A stretch of 64,000 nt of DNA from Trogon surrucura (taxonomy: Eukaryota; Chordata; Aves; Trogoniformes; Trogonidae). Position 1 is the stretch's first letter. Each line of letters starts with the position of its first letter. Below are positions 1-13,900 of this stretch, in pieces. The notes under the pieces are model-generated. The model saw only the letters and a list, made by a program, of their open reading frames with translations. It did not search any database and was not told where the DNA came from. The DNA is taken from the NCBI GenBank assembly GCA_020746105.1, contig CM036617.1:134443845-134507844 (forward strand), written 5' to 3'. Position numbers and translations under genes: made by a program.

Positions 1-500
1 GGGCCCGGCCCGGCTGCGAGGCTGTGCCGTGCGTGCCGCTCCCAGGGCGCCGGTCGGGGCCGGCCCGGGCTTGCGTGTCCTGCCGGCCCGAGGCTGGGTG
101 GCCTCATGCCCGCTGCCCGCGGGAGGTGCCCCCGCCCTGCACCCCGAGCCTCCCAGCAGCGCCCGGACCCGGGGCCCTGCCGGCGTCTGGGTAGTGCAGG
201 CAGCTGGGTGTCTCGGCGCCTGCCGGCACCTCCTGCTTCGCTTGAGTTGGTTGATGGAGACGCTGCCTCGGGGATGTGAGCCGGTCTGGTCGGCTGGTGC
301 CTGCCCGGTCACCTCCTGGGTTTGTCCCTTCGCCCCGATGTCCCCCATGCCGTTCCCTGCCTGTGCTCCCACTCCCTAGGAGACGTGCTGTCTCCCTGCC
401 AGGCAGCTCTGTTGCTGGAAGGAACTCGCCTTCACCCCCGGTGGGTACAGCAGGTGTGGACTGGGGATGGAGCCGCACTGGTGCCTAGGCCTGAAGGAGG
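1..500. other. GC- and CpG-rich tract upstream of the first EPHA1 exon in the window
   Basis: The first half kilobase is much richer in G+C and CpG than what follows, with many CCGG, GGGCGCC and GCCGGC runs, and then gives way to ordinary AT-balanced sequence. It looks like a CpG island or its edge. The three frames I translated near the left end do not resemble an Eph ligand-binding domain, so I do not call coding sequence. It may lie in an EPHA1 intron or be a promoter region. The left edge is cut by the window. Confidence 0.5.
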
Positions 501-1781
501 GAAGGGGCCTGAGCGAACTGTTCTTGCAAAGGTTCCCAACCCCAAATTTTTGTAATTTGCTTGCTGACCAGCAGGGGCCAATAGGAATGAGATGAAGCCA
601 CTCCTGTGGTGACAATCTAGAGATCTCAACATACATTGAGGATAATGACTTCCTGAGACTGATGGTGAGGAGTCTTGTTTGGCCTTCGTTGGTGGAATTT
701 TTTTAGGTCCCTCAGGCGTTCCTTTGCATCATATAGTAGGAATGGCTGGACTCTTTTTGTCTTCTGGATAAAGGGTCATTTTGTATGCCAAGCTGTACCA
801 CAGTAAGTGTCAGGCTCCTGAGCGGGTGACTTTCTCCCTTGGGGTCTCCTAAGGGATTACACAAGACATTGTTGCTTGCATAGTGCAATGTGAAGAGGGT
901 CATTCCTTCAACGCTCAAGTTAAATGCAAGGCGGTAGCCATGGCAGAAAATTAGTGTATGCATTCCTCAACCATCTGATTAGTGATGGTTTGTTTTTGGT
1001 TTAGTTTAAGAACATTTAATAAATTAATTTAGCACAGGCTGGTAAACCGTTAAAATCACACATTACTTCAACCTCTCTCATTTTCTTCTTGCTACCTGCC
1101 AACAGAGGTGAAGCATTGACCCAGAGATAACTGGTAGACAAACCAGTGCTTCTGTAGATCAATCTAATAGTAATGCAGGAAAAACAGTATGTCAGATGTT
1201 ATACTAGAGAACGATGTGGATGCTTATTTTTGTAGGACTGGAAGTAGAAAACACATGGGGTCTGACTCCGTAGCTCGTTATGCTCAGTGCTGTTAGGTGA
1301 ACAGCAGTGTTAGTTATCTCGATGCTCCCCAGGGCCCTGCTAGGTGATGCTCTGGTAGGAAATCTGAAAAGATGCTTCGGAAGTCAGGAAGCAGAGGACT
1401 TGGATCTAGTGTTTACAGCTCTTATTTATGATGTGGAAAGCTTGAAGAGCGAGGTGGGGACCAGTCTGGGTTTATATTGAAAGAAATCTCTGAGGTTGGC
1501 CACCTTCTGTTTTCATACAGCATCTGTGAGGTATGAGATCTCCCTTTTCAGTCTATAGGTCCTATCATAACATTGATCCTACCTTGAGTTTGCATTTCCT
1601 CTCTATCTGCTCTGAGAAGATGATTTGTCTAGGTGGCCTCCAGGGGTCCCTTTTCAGCCTAAATATTTCTGTGAGCTAAGAAAATGGAAGAAAAGCAAGC
1701 AGAAGAAGCTAAACAAAACTGACAGGTGGTTTCTTGCTGGTTTGTTGTTGATCCTATGTTGACTTGTTTGTCTCTTCACAG

Positions 1782-1937
1782 CCTGCCAGCGAGGATTCTA
1801 CCGTCACTCCCTGGAGACTAAACAATGCCTGAAGTGCCCCCCCAACAGCTTGTCCAATGAGTCAGGGGCTACATCATGTTCCTGCAATGCAGGCTTCTAC
1901 CGAGCACCTTCAGAGGGCGAGAATGTAGCTTGCACCC
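1782..1937 (+). CDS. EPHA1: EPHA1 exon: cysteine-rich EGF-like region
   Basis: This 156-bp exon is bounded by TCTTCACAG and CCC|GTGAGT. It encodes a cysteine-rich repeat ([25 protein letters not shown]) matching the Eph exon that follows the ligand-binding domain. It begins with two bases that finish a codon started in an exon outside the window. Confidence 0.92.
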
Positions 1938-4900
1938 GTGAGTTGCAGATATAAAGAAAGAGAGAACAATATCTATACAGGCTGGGGGATGAACTTATTG
2001 AGAACAGCCCTAAAGAGAAGAATTTAGGGATACTGGTGGGCAAAAAAATAGACAGGAGCTGACAATGTGCACTTGCAGCCCAGAAGGCCAGTCATATCCT
2101 GGGCTGCATAAGAAAGAAGTGTGGCTGGGGGGTCGAGGGAAGTGATTCTCTCCCTCTGCTTTGGTGACACTTCACCTGAACTACTGCATCCAGCTCTGCT
2201 GTCCCCAGTACAAAAGAGCAAGTCCAGAGGAGGGTCACAAAAATCATCAGAGGGCTGGAACACCTCACCTAATGAAGAAAGGCTGAGAGCCTGGAGAAGT
2301 GAAGGCTTTGGGGAGACTGTATAGAGGCCTTCCAGTACCTGAAGGGGGCTTATAAGAAAGATGGAGAGAGACTTTTTACCAGCACCTGTAGTGAATGGAC
2401 AAGGGGCAATGGTTTCAAAATGGAAGAGGGTAGACTTAGGTTGAATATACAGAAGAAGTTTTTTATTCATTGGAGAAGGCGAGACAGTGGAGCAGATTGC
2501 TTAGAGAAGTTGTAGATGCCCCATCACTGGATGTGTTCAGGGTCAGGTTGAATGGGGCTTTGAGCAAGCTGATCTAGTGAGACATGTCCCTGTCCATGGC
2601 AACAGGGTTGGACTAGATGATCTTTAAAGGTCCCTTCCAGCCCAAACCGTTCTGTGATTCTATGATAAAGGAGATGGGAGGAAACAAATGGGAAATGGGG
2701 ATAAGAGATGAGAGAGGGGGAGGCTGGGGGAACAAAGAGCTCTGTTGAAAACACATCAGCAGATGGGAAAATGCCACAGTACTTTCGGTATTAACGGCTG
2801 GATCTAATACTTTCTTTCCTGCTTCTTGTAGGCCCCCCCTCAGCTCCCCGCAATGTCAGCTTCTCCCTCATTGGCACGCAGCTGAGTCTGTGGTGGCAGC
2901 CACCCAGCGACCATGGTGGGCGAAAGGACCTAACTTACACAGTCTTCTGTCAGCGCTGCCATTTCCTGTCGTGTGAACCGTGTGAGGCTGGTGTGGTTTT
3001 CTCACCCAGTGCTTCTGGTCTCACTAAGCCTGCTGTGGATGTGGACGGCCTAGAAGCTTACACCAACTACACGTTTGCTGTGGAAGCCCATAATGGTGTC
3101 TCAGGAATGGGACCTGCCCCACAGAGAACTGCTCCAGCTGTCTGGGTTGCAGTTGGACATGCAGGTTAGCAGAAGCAGAGAGAAGTTATTCCTGCTCATC
3201 AGGAAATGGAGCAGGAATCTCTATGAATGTTTAAGCTTTCTCCATCTTCTCCTTCTGTCTGCTGCATGTCTTGGTATGATATGATAAGGACTGAAGTTAC
3301 CTCTGCCTCTGGCATGTTAAGTCCATCAGTCATATTCCCTGCAAGTCAAAGCAGTGGTCATCATTACTCACCAAGGGCTAGGAATCCACAAAGGACTTAA
3401 ATGAAGTGAGGAGGATAAAGCCCTCCCTGTCATATAGGAGGATGGTTCAGCCTAACTATTGTTACTTGTTGTAAAAAATCCAACCAAACACAACAGAAAC
3501 CCTGCTGTAAATGGAAAAAAAACCCCAAAAAACCCACACTTTGAAAGCATGGAGAAATGAGGATGCTAAAAACATGCACATTCTTGACACATTTCTGTAG
3601 TTTAGCTTCAAGCTGGCTAGTTTGGCTGCTCTGTCCAGAGTGCTGTGATACATGTTTATGGAAAACTGACATGGCAGTACCCCATAGCTTTTGGTGCTTT
3701 TCCCAAGTTCTGATTTATTGACAAAATACGACTTTTTTTGTCTGACACTATGTGAGGACAGCACAACTCAGCTAGAAAAGCAGAGCTTTTCTAGCCTCAT
3801 CACTTCTTGGTGGTGATGAAGTACAAGGAGAGCCAAGCTAGACTCTTCGGTCCTTGCGGGCTGTTGAGAGTTCTCTTTTTAGTCTTGAACAACATGCATT
3901 TGCAGTCAGATTCTGAGCACTGAATTTCACTGTACTCTTATGAAATGGAGCTGTATTCATAAATCACATAGTAAGTGCGTAAAATTGTAACACTTTTATT
4001 TCAAATTGAACACTTTCAGTGCAGTGCTGGTTTAAATGTAATTTCTTGGAACACTGATTCTGTTTTGAGGGCCAAAGTTATGCTTCCAGTGTTGGGGTAG
4101 AAGCATCCTATTCAAGAGAAATAATTGTTTACAACTAGAGACCTCATTTCCCTTTCACCACACAAGAGAAAATGAAGGAGCGGCAGTGGTAATGAGAGCC
4201 AGTTCCAGTTGCATGGTATGACCAGAGAAGGAAAAAGAGAGCTTCTGGTAGAGAGAGGGCCTAGTTTGCATCGTGTTTGTATTTCTTCCTGATGTTCTCT
4301 GGTCTCTATTCTGCAGCTCCAGTGACAGTGTCCCAGTTTATTCTGACACAAAGAGATGACAGTAGTCTTTCTGTTTCTTGGCTTGCCCCACGGCAGCGTA
4401 GCCGGACCTCAGTGGAGTATGAGGTCATGTTCTTTGAGAAGGTGAGGTCTGCCTTATTTGTATTTCTTCTGTCACCCAAAGGGGTGGAAGTGTCCTCTTC
4501 ATTCAGTGTGTTTGTTACTTGACCCTGTTTGATTTCTGCAGGGAGAGGAAGCACGTTACACAGTGAAGCACCTTCTTGAACCAAATGTCACTCTGAGAGA
4601 CCTACAGCCAGACACAGCCTACCTGCTTCGTGTGAGATCCATCACACCCCTCGGGCCTGGGCCCTACTCCCCAGAGCAGGAATTCCGCACCCTTCCACCA
4701 GGTAAAGGACAACCACTGGTATCTCATTTAGGAGAAACTCACTTCTCCATCAAATTGTGTATTCATATAGCATATGGATCTCTTTTTGTGTTCTGCTAGC
4801 TGTAAGGCACAGACACCACACTCCTGTGTTCCTTGTCACCAGAGTCAAGCCTGTTGCTTTGTAAAAATGTTGAACAAAGAGACGTTTATTTTGTTTCCTT

Positions 4901-7900
4901 GCTGTCATTAAAAAATCTGCGTGTGTTTTGTGGGTCACAATAGATCAGTTTCAGGTTTGCATGTTGTACTGGCAAATTATTTAACCAGTTCTTCATCTAG
5001 TTCTTCTGAAAGACATTTTGATCCTGGCTAATGTTTCTGAGTGTTAAGCAAGAAGTTTACCATATGCTTCCTTTTCTGTGAAAGTTACTGGTGAAAAGGA
5101 GAACTCAAAGGACCTCACCACTGTTCTTTTCCAGCTTTATCATTTCCACTCTATGTAGTCCAGCCCCTGAACGTAGCTCTGCCCAAAAAGATGGTATGTG
5201 CTGGTGGAAAAAGTTCTTCACCAAAGCATGAAGTGCAGAAGGCCAAGCTACTGAGATCCTAAGGCCTTTCTCCTGTGTCAAAGAACAGGCCTCACATCTA
5301 ACCACCTCTTTCCCTGGGTTACCCAGAGACTTGCCCTTTATAAAAAGTTTTCTGTAATGGAGTTTGCTCTCTTCATTGCACACATTTACGGATCCTCCTA
5401 TTGAACCTATGGATAATTTTAGAAATACATCCAGGGAAATGATGCCTTTGAAAGGCTAATTTTGTTGTAATGAAATAAAGACAGGGAAGAAAGTGAAGGC
5501 ATACCTTAATATAACTAAATATTTGACTGTGTAAAAGTCAATGAGTTGTGATATCATGATTGGAATGTAATTTAAAGGTTGGGCTTTTTTTGACACCAAG
5601 AGCTTTTAGTAAAATTTTTATGAAGTCGCAGTGCCAAATGATGGTGACGTAAATGATCTTTAACCAATAGAAAAACGTACCACGAAGGTTCTGTGGAAAA
5701 TATGTAAGGTCACATGTAGCTTAGATGGTTTTGATTATAGAAGAACATGTTACAAAATACTTTTGTCAGGATTGTGCTTTTTTTTAAATAAAAGTTCATC
5801 ACCTCATCATGCCAAGACAAAGGTATTTTGAATATGAAAGGGATTAAAAAGAGGTGCCAGCAAGGTTTCATTTGGTGGTAGTTCTTTGATGATACTAAAA
5901 GCATTGTCTTAAGTGTAGTGTTCTAGGGATAGTAGTGGAAGAAGATTTTCAGAGAAAGGCAATTTTTTAAAATCTGAATTTGAGAATTTAGATCCTTTAA
6001 TTTCCTGCAGAAGTGCCATGTACTTAAAAGCTTGTTCACTCTATTAAAAGATACTATTTCACTTTCCAAATCTCGGCTTTTTGATTTTAACAAAAAAGAA
6101 CATTAGCTTTGTCTCGTGATTTCTGCTTAACTAAGATGGTGATTTTTCATAATTCTAGTGGGATGAGTCAGCATCAAATTGAGCAAGAATAACAAGTGTT
6201 AATTAGGTTTTACGGATTCTCACTGTTGGACTGGATGTTAAGAAACACCTCCAGACATAGTTGTTGTGTCATACAGGCTGTTCACTGTTTTAAAATCTGT
6301 TCATTTATTGAAACAACTTCTTCAGGAATTTTCTTTCTTCTGGATATTTTCCTAAATCTCTTTAGGGAAAATATATATAAAAAAAAGAGTAGATTCTCAT
6401 TAGATATAGATATAAACACTTTTCATTAGTTTATTTTTGAGGATTTTTTAAATATTTTTTTAAGCAATAGGAAATAAGGTTTAAGAGCATATACTTCACC
6501 AACAGACGTCATTTAGCATTTCCTTTGATGAATTCAAATATACTGTATGGAAGTGGGAGTGGAGTTAGACTGCTGGAGAAAATTGTGTCTTTGCTCTACC
6601 ATAGTCTAAATCAGCTACAGAGCAGGAAGGAGGGTCTGATCTGAAGGAATAGTTGGAGAGGAATGGGAGGGAAGGAACAGCTGTTCTTCATTTTTGAAGG
6701 TGTCATAGAGATGAGGCATAGGGGTAAACTACTCAACTAGAAGACTGCAGAAGAAGATTGTAGATAAGAGCCAGCCAGATACCCACCAGAAGGTGCTCCG
6801 TACAGATGAGTGACAGTATGATAGGACTTGAATCAGGTGACTCTGGTGGCTCTGCGGCCTGGAAGACAACTGGCTGTAGCGACCTAATACCATTGGCTGG
6901 TAGAGGCTGGTTGCTACATTCCAGACAAATGGGTCTTGGTCATCTAACTGATATAGGCTTTGTTTCTGCAGACACAGGAGCTCTATCTGGTGGAGTCATA
7001 GTCTCTATTATCTTCGGAGTTCTACTATTTATTGGGCTGCTTCTGGGACTTCTCATCTTTCGGCAAAAGTAAGTGTTGATTTTCAGTATTAAAAAAGGTA
7101 TAGATGTAGGAATGGTTGAGCTATGGGAGCGTCAGAAGGAGAGGGAGGCCCTTATTTCTCACAGGATATTTGTTAGATAGAGGTTAGCTAGAGAAGAAAG
7201 AGTAAGACCAGTTTGCTGTGGCAAGATGGAATGAGTCTCAGTTGAATTTTGATTAGCAAGACTGGAGGGATTGATAAGTCTGTAAAATAATGCTTGCTGC
7301 TGAGGACGGAGGAAAATGTGTTGTTTTCTCAGTTTTGTTGTAATCCAGCACTATCATACTGTTATCATGACAGATGAATAAAAACATTGTTATGGTACAA
7401 TCATTTCTATAGCTGCTGATCAGTTAGATGTGCAATACATGTATGTAGTAATTTCAAACCATTTTCCATATGTCATTACTTTAGTGCTCCTCTACTCAGA
7501 TACAAACTGCTACTTGCTTTCTAATTTCTATATATTCAGTTTTAAGATCAGGTATTGTACTGAAAGTGTACAGTGAACATAAAATAAATAGAAATTTATC
7601 TGTTATTCAACAAGCAGAAGGATGGAAACAAAGCTTCATTTCTAAATGTAAATGAAGCATCACATTTTCTTGCTAGACCTACTCTACCAAGTAGGTGTGG
7701 TGTCAGGTTCCACTTTGCTCTGCGCTACTCTGAACTCTGTCCCTGACCAAAGAGGACAGACACCCTGGAAGTCTTGCTTTTCTATTTGCTATCTGCTGAC
7801 CCATTTTATTTTCATGACTGCTTCTTGTTTTCCAGGCAGGCTCGTCGGAGACAAGCACGGCCAGATTACAATACTTCAGGCTTTGATCGAGGTGAGCTTC

Positions 7901-10900
7901 AAAGGGCTAGTAGAACCAGGGAAAAGCCTGGAATGGGTTGGAAGGAATGAAAAGAAACAGAGATTTCAAACCAAACACTGGCACGTATTTTTCTGATGTA
8001 ATTTACCTCTTTCCATAACAGCTGTAGTCTTCCATGTATGTCTGGTAGATTTGTTTACTGCCGTTGTCAGAATCCCATGGATTCACCTCTGCTTCTCTAG
8101 TTTTGCCCTGTAAAGCTTGTCCAAAGAGTTGACAGTTTAATTTGCTCTTTTGTTTCACTTTATCATAGAGAAGGTCTGGTTGAAGCCCTATGTAGACCTG
8201 CAGCCATATGATGATCCCAGCAGAGGGGTGCTGGAATTCACTAAGGAACTGGATGTCTCTTGCGTCACTATGGAGAATGTGATTGGAGAGGGTGAGTTAC
8301 TTGTCTCTCTCCCCGTCTTTCAGTTCCTCCACACTGTTATTTTGCTGCCTGTCCCTGAGTTTCTCTCTGACCTTTTATGTCTGATTGTCCTCAGGGGAGT
8401 TTGGGGAGGTCTATCGTGGGTCCCTGCGGCTCCCAGGAAAAGAACGTATTGTGGTTGCCATCAAAACCTTGAAGTCAACGTATTCAGACTCACAGTGGTG
8501 GAACTTTCTGCGTGAGGCAACAATTATGGGGCAATTCAATCACCCGAACATTGTGCGTCTGGAAGGAGTTGTCACCAAAAGTAAGAGTGTGTGGGAGAGA
8601 GTCCTGGAATGAGAGCAAAAACTGGCACGTTTCTCAGGCCTTACTTTGAGAGGATGCTGTCGGAAAGGCTGTGCTGAGAGAAGACAGGTATTGTCATGTT
8701 AGTCTATGGCAGAGAATGGAGAGATGTGGATTTCCAACAGAGAGATGAGGCAATGTTAGGAGAGGTCTTCTTGAGTTGGTGAGTGGATGAGAAGTTGAGA
8801 CAGGGTAAGGGATGCTGTAAGGTTGTATGTGTGACACAAGGAGGAATACAAAATCATCAGGGGAGATCTAAGAAAAAAGGTCAGCCAGCTGTGCCAGTGG
8901 AGTGAGGATGTTGGCTGGGGTTCTCTGTGTTTGGGCAGTGTGGAGAGTGTTGAAAGGCAAGAGTAAGAGAATTTTAAAAAACCTGACACCTTCTTGTCTT
9001 CCTCAAGGGAGGCCAATGATGATCATCACTGAGTATATGGAGAATGGGGCGCTGGATACCTTCCTCCGGGTGAGAGACTCCAATCTGTAGTAGGCTTGTG
9101 TACTGCCAGAACTTGCACTTCACCTTGATTTAGGACCCTAAAAGAAGGCTAGATCTAGACATCCACTTGCCTTCTGTTCACTGCCATTTGCAGTTTCAGC
9201 AGTTGAAGCTTGATGCCATCCAGTTTGTTCAGTGCTCAGAGTGCTGTCTTTGGTAATTGGAGTGCAGGTGCCTAGTGATGAATCTGGAGACCAGCACTGG
9301 TCCCTTAATGAGGACCTGTTGGATGCTTTGGGCTGCAGCATTGCCCTTTTGCTTGCTCATCAATGCCCACTTTTGCAAGTTGATAGTAACTAGAAACTAA
9401 GCATGCTGATGTCACTTGACCAGGATTTTCTCTCACTTGTTTTTGCATGCAGGAGAATGAGGAAAAATTTAGCCCTGTGCAGCTTGTCAGCATGCTGCAG
9501 GGAATAGCTTCTGGCATGACCTACCTCTCAGAGCACAACTATGTGCACCGGGATCTGGCTGCTCGCAACATTCTGGTAACACGCAGTCTTCAGTGCAAGG
9601 TTTCTGACTTTGGTCTCTCCCGAATATTGGAGAATGATGCGGAGGGGACCTATGAAACCAAGGTAATGCAAAACCAATCTCTCAGTCTTGGAAATTAACT
9701 ATAGTCCCAGGGGGATTTGGGTTCTGCCAGACAAGAATGACAGAGTTTCTTCACAATAGGAAATACCACACCAGGGGAAGATTTGGGTGGAAAATCTCTG
9801 AGCGAAACCCCTATTAAAATGGCAAGTCACCACATGGATGTTTCAGAAGGTTGTACTCTTCTTTCTGGAGTCCACATTGATTTAGTTTGCTAAGATAGTG
9901 AGAAGGATTGTGGTTTTGAAATGAGAAGAGAAATAAGAGGTCTGATCTTTTGGACTCGATTAACTAAATCTGGCTTTGAAGAGAGCCCTGCTAGTTTGGA
10001 CTAGAGACGGCTACAGGTCCCTTTCAATGAAATTGCCAGTGATTCTAGTATCTGGCATCATTCAAAGTAGGGCTATGACCCATGTCAGTCTCATTCCCAC
10101 AGCAGTGGTTTTGTGTAACATTCGACTGAACAGAAGGCTTAAATTCATGCACTTTACAAGAATGTTTCTGTCCTTTTGAGAAATTTCCCCAGAGGTGGTT
10201 TTTCATCTCTTCAAGTGAAGTGGGCTCAGTCTTTGAACAACTTTGTAAGCTACTCGCATGAAAGCACTGGACAAATAAATGCACTATGTCTCTGCTTTTT
10301 CATAGGGTGGTAAGATTCCCATCCGATGGACAGCCCCAGAAGCCATTGCTCATCGTATTTTCACATCAGCCAGTGATGTCTGGAGCTTTGGAATTGTCAT
10401 GTGGGAGGTGCTGTCATTTGGTGACAAGCCATATGGGAACATGTCCAATCAAGAGGTAATGACACTGAGCTCAAGTGCTGATATACAAAAGTAAACAAGG
10501 CATGCCTAACTTTTGTAGATCTCCTTCAGCCTGCAATCTTGACATTGGTTTGAACACAGGTCTCCCCTCCCTGCCAAAAGTCAATGCAATTAAGTCAAGG
10601 GCAATGAGTGTTTGGGCCTTTGAACCATGTTCAGGTGTCAACAGCGATTAGTCAAATTAAAGACTGGTTAAATTAGCCCTGGCCTTTGGGTCTGGAGATG
10701 TACTCTGTTGGCTTCTTTCTCTCCTTTCTCTGGCTCTGGAGTATTATATCTGGTCTCATTCTAGGTTCAGCCCATTTGTGAGGTTAGCACATCATCATCA
10801 TCATCATCATGGCTAAGCTTTGCAAACGAAGATATGGGAAGGGCTCTACCCACACTTGCTACAAGCGCGCTGACGGCTACAAAGGCCGATGCAGGATAGG

Positions 10901-13900
10901 CAAGTCCAGTTGCAAAAGGCACAGTGGAAAGTCTCCTTAGGCAGTATTGACGAGGCACGGTTCTTTCTGCGTTGTCTTTTCTCCTCGAGACTAATTCTAC
11001 ATGCGTTCTCAAAGGAGGCAGCAGCGTTCTGGATGGTGTGTCTCCACGTCTGCCAATTGGAGGCCAGAGTGGACCACTGATGGTAGTTAATATGGCCAAA
11101 GCTGAGGTATTGTGTCAGAGAGTCCTTGTATCTCCTCTTTGGGGCTCCTCTGTTGCAGCAGCCGGCGGCAAGTTCACCATAGAGCACAACCTTAGGGAGG
11201 CAGTGATCCTCCATCCTGGAGACGTGACCTGCCCAGCACAGCTGCGTCCTCAGCACCACGGCCTCAGTACTGGTGACCCCTGCCTGTTCAGGGACAGTGA
11301 CATTAGTCACATAGTCAGTCCAGTGGATGTTTAGGGTTGCACAGAGGCAGCGCTGATGGAAGCGTTCGAGGAGTCGCAGGTGGTGGCAGTAGATAACCCA
11401 TGATTCAGACCCATATGAAAGAGTAGACAGTACAATGGCTCTGTAGACACTGATCTTTGTACTTTTCTTCAGGTGTTTATTGCACAGACTCTTTTATGGA
11501 GTTTTCCAAAAGCTCTGTATGCCTTTGCTAATCTGTTGTCTATCTCTTTGTCAATCTTACCATCTGAGGAAATGATACTTCCTAGATAGTTGAACTGCTG
11601 GACTGACTTAAGCTCTGATTTGCCTATGGTGATGTGGGGATGATGGGAGACTTCCTGAGGTGCAGGCTGGTACAGAACTTCTGTCTTCTTCAAGCTGACC
11701 TCCAGCCCGAAAACCTCGGCAGCCTCTGCAAAGCAGGATGTTAAGCGCTGCAGAGCAGCGTGTGTGAGCAACGAGGGCGGCATCATCAGCAAAAAGCAGC
11801 TCACGGACAAGGTGATTTAGGGTCTTAGTGTGGGCCTTCAGCCACTTTATGTTGAATAGGTTACCATCGGTACGACAACGGATGTAAATGCCGTTATCTT
11901 CATTGAGGTCTGCCATGGCCCTTTGGAGCATCATGCTGAAGAAGATTGTGAATAGAGTTGGTGCGAGAACGCAACCTTGTTTCACACCATTGGTTATTGA
12001 GAAGGGCTCAGAGAGTGCGTCACCATATGCATTGCCATATATCGGCCACGCTGATCCTTGTGTAACAGGATAATCATTCTGAGGAACTTGGGAGGACATC
12101 CTAGTTGTTCCAAGATCTGCCACAGGCCTTTTCTGCTCACAGTGTCAAAAGCTTTGGTGAGGTCAACGAAAACTACATAGAGTTCTTTGTTCTGTTTTCT
12201 ACACTTCTCTTGCAGTTGTCTGAGAACAAATACCATGTCTGTGGTACTCCTGTTGGCTCTGAAACCACATTGGCTTTCAGGTGGAAGTTCTTCTGAGAGA
12301 GCTGGTACTAGTCTGTTCAAAAGTATTCTTGCAAGGATGTTTACCAGCAATAGAGAGCAAAGTAATTTGAACAGTCTGATTTTTCTCCTTTCTTCTTGTA
12401 CAGGGTTAGCACATACTGTTGAAATTATTCCTTAGAGTCTGATTCCCCTTTTCTCACCAGTCCTGTGCCAGGATTATTTGAGCACATGATATGAATGGCA
12501 AATGTGAGCTAACCTAATAAAGGATTGAAAGTATGTGCATATTCCACTTCACTTTTTTGACATCCCTTAGGTGTCCTGATCCTTTGCTTTGCTGCCCAAA
12601 CCCTGCTTCATACATGTGTCGTCTGCTTCAAAACCCCTCTGTCTGCACACTGTGAACTGCCTGCTTCCAGAGATCTCTGGCTCTTCTTTTGCACTCTCTG
12701 CTCTTGTCCAGAATTCTCTGTCCTCTGTGCAGGTGATGAAAAGCTTAGAGGATGGGTACCGGCTTCCCCCACCTGTGGACTGTCCGTCTATCCTCTATGA
12801 ACTCATGAAGAGCTGTTGGTCACATGATCGGATAAGGAGGCCTCATTTTCAGGAAATACGGGCACAGCTGCAACATTTCATCTCGAGTCCCCACCTTCTC
12901 CGGCCTGTTGCAGACTTTGATCCCAGGTAAGCAGGCTATCACTGGAGGAGGTTAACTGGAAGATTTTCACCTTCCTGTCTCCAGCAGGAGGAGAAGTAGT
13001 GCTAGCAATGCAGGCTGGCAAGAGGCACCTTGAGTGCTCTATGTGCAGAAGACAGTGGACATCTACGGAGGCCCCATCCCCGGAGATATTCGAGGTTGGG
13101 CTTGATGGAGCTCTGAGCAACCTGATCTAGTTAAAGATGTCCCTGCCTACTGCAGAGGGTTGAACTAGATGGCCTTTAAAGGTCCCTTCCAACCCGACAC
13201 ATTCTATGATCTCTCTCTCATGGTGTCAAAGGGCATAGCCATTGGCCTGGGCAGAGAGCAGAAAAATTGGCCTAGTCCTGGCAGAGGGTGTTTGTCCTCT
13301 AGCTACCATCTCATATTACTGGTTAAGGTAGTTGGCTGGCTAATGAGGGTTTTATGTGTCTTTAGGGTAACACTCCGGCTCCCCAGCTGCAGTGGATCTG
13401 ATGGGATCCCCTATCGATCCATCCCTGAGTGGCTGGAATCCATTCGCATGAAACGCTACATCTCCAACTTTCGCACTGCTGGCCTGGACACGATGGAGTC
13501 TATTCTGGAGCTCACTGCTGAGTAAGGGCAGGCTAAGCTTCCACAGGGCACAGCAAGCTATGCTCATATAGCTGTGTCTGGCCCTGTGCTATCTGAAAAA
13601 GCACTCATACTTACCTGGAAGGCTTCTCTCCATCCATCTCTATAACATTAAATGGAAGTGGTCTGGCTTCTTGTCTTAAAAGGGAAGAATAAGTCCAGGA
13701 GAGCTGGGATCAGCCCAGACTGTGAGACTAATTCCCTGACTGTCCATGCTTGAGGCTCTCAGAGGCCTGAGCTGCTCTGAACTCGTATCAAACACAAGCA
13801 GCAAGGGGAAACAATAGATGGCAGACAGTTCTCTGACCATCTCCCCATGCTTGTAGGACTTCACAAGATAATTTTCTTGCCTTGAACCCCACATGGGCTA

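Noticed and set aside
6806-6971. In-frame extension upstream of the EPHA1 transmembrane exon
   Set aside because: A clean acceptor TTTCTGCAG at 6971 and correct phase from the previous exon show that this stretch is intron.
10791-10810. ATC microsatellite as an independent repeat
   Set aside because: It forms the 3' tail of the RTE-type LINE, inside the target-site duplication.
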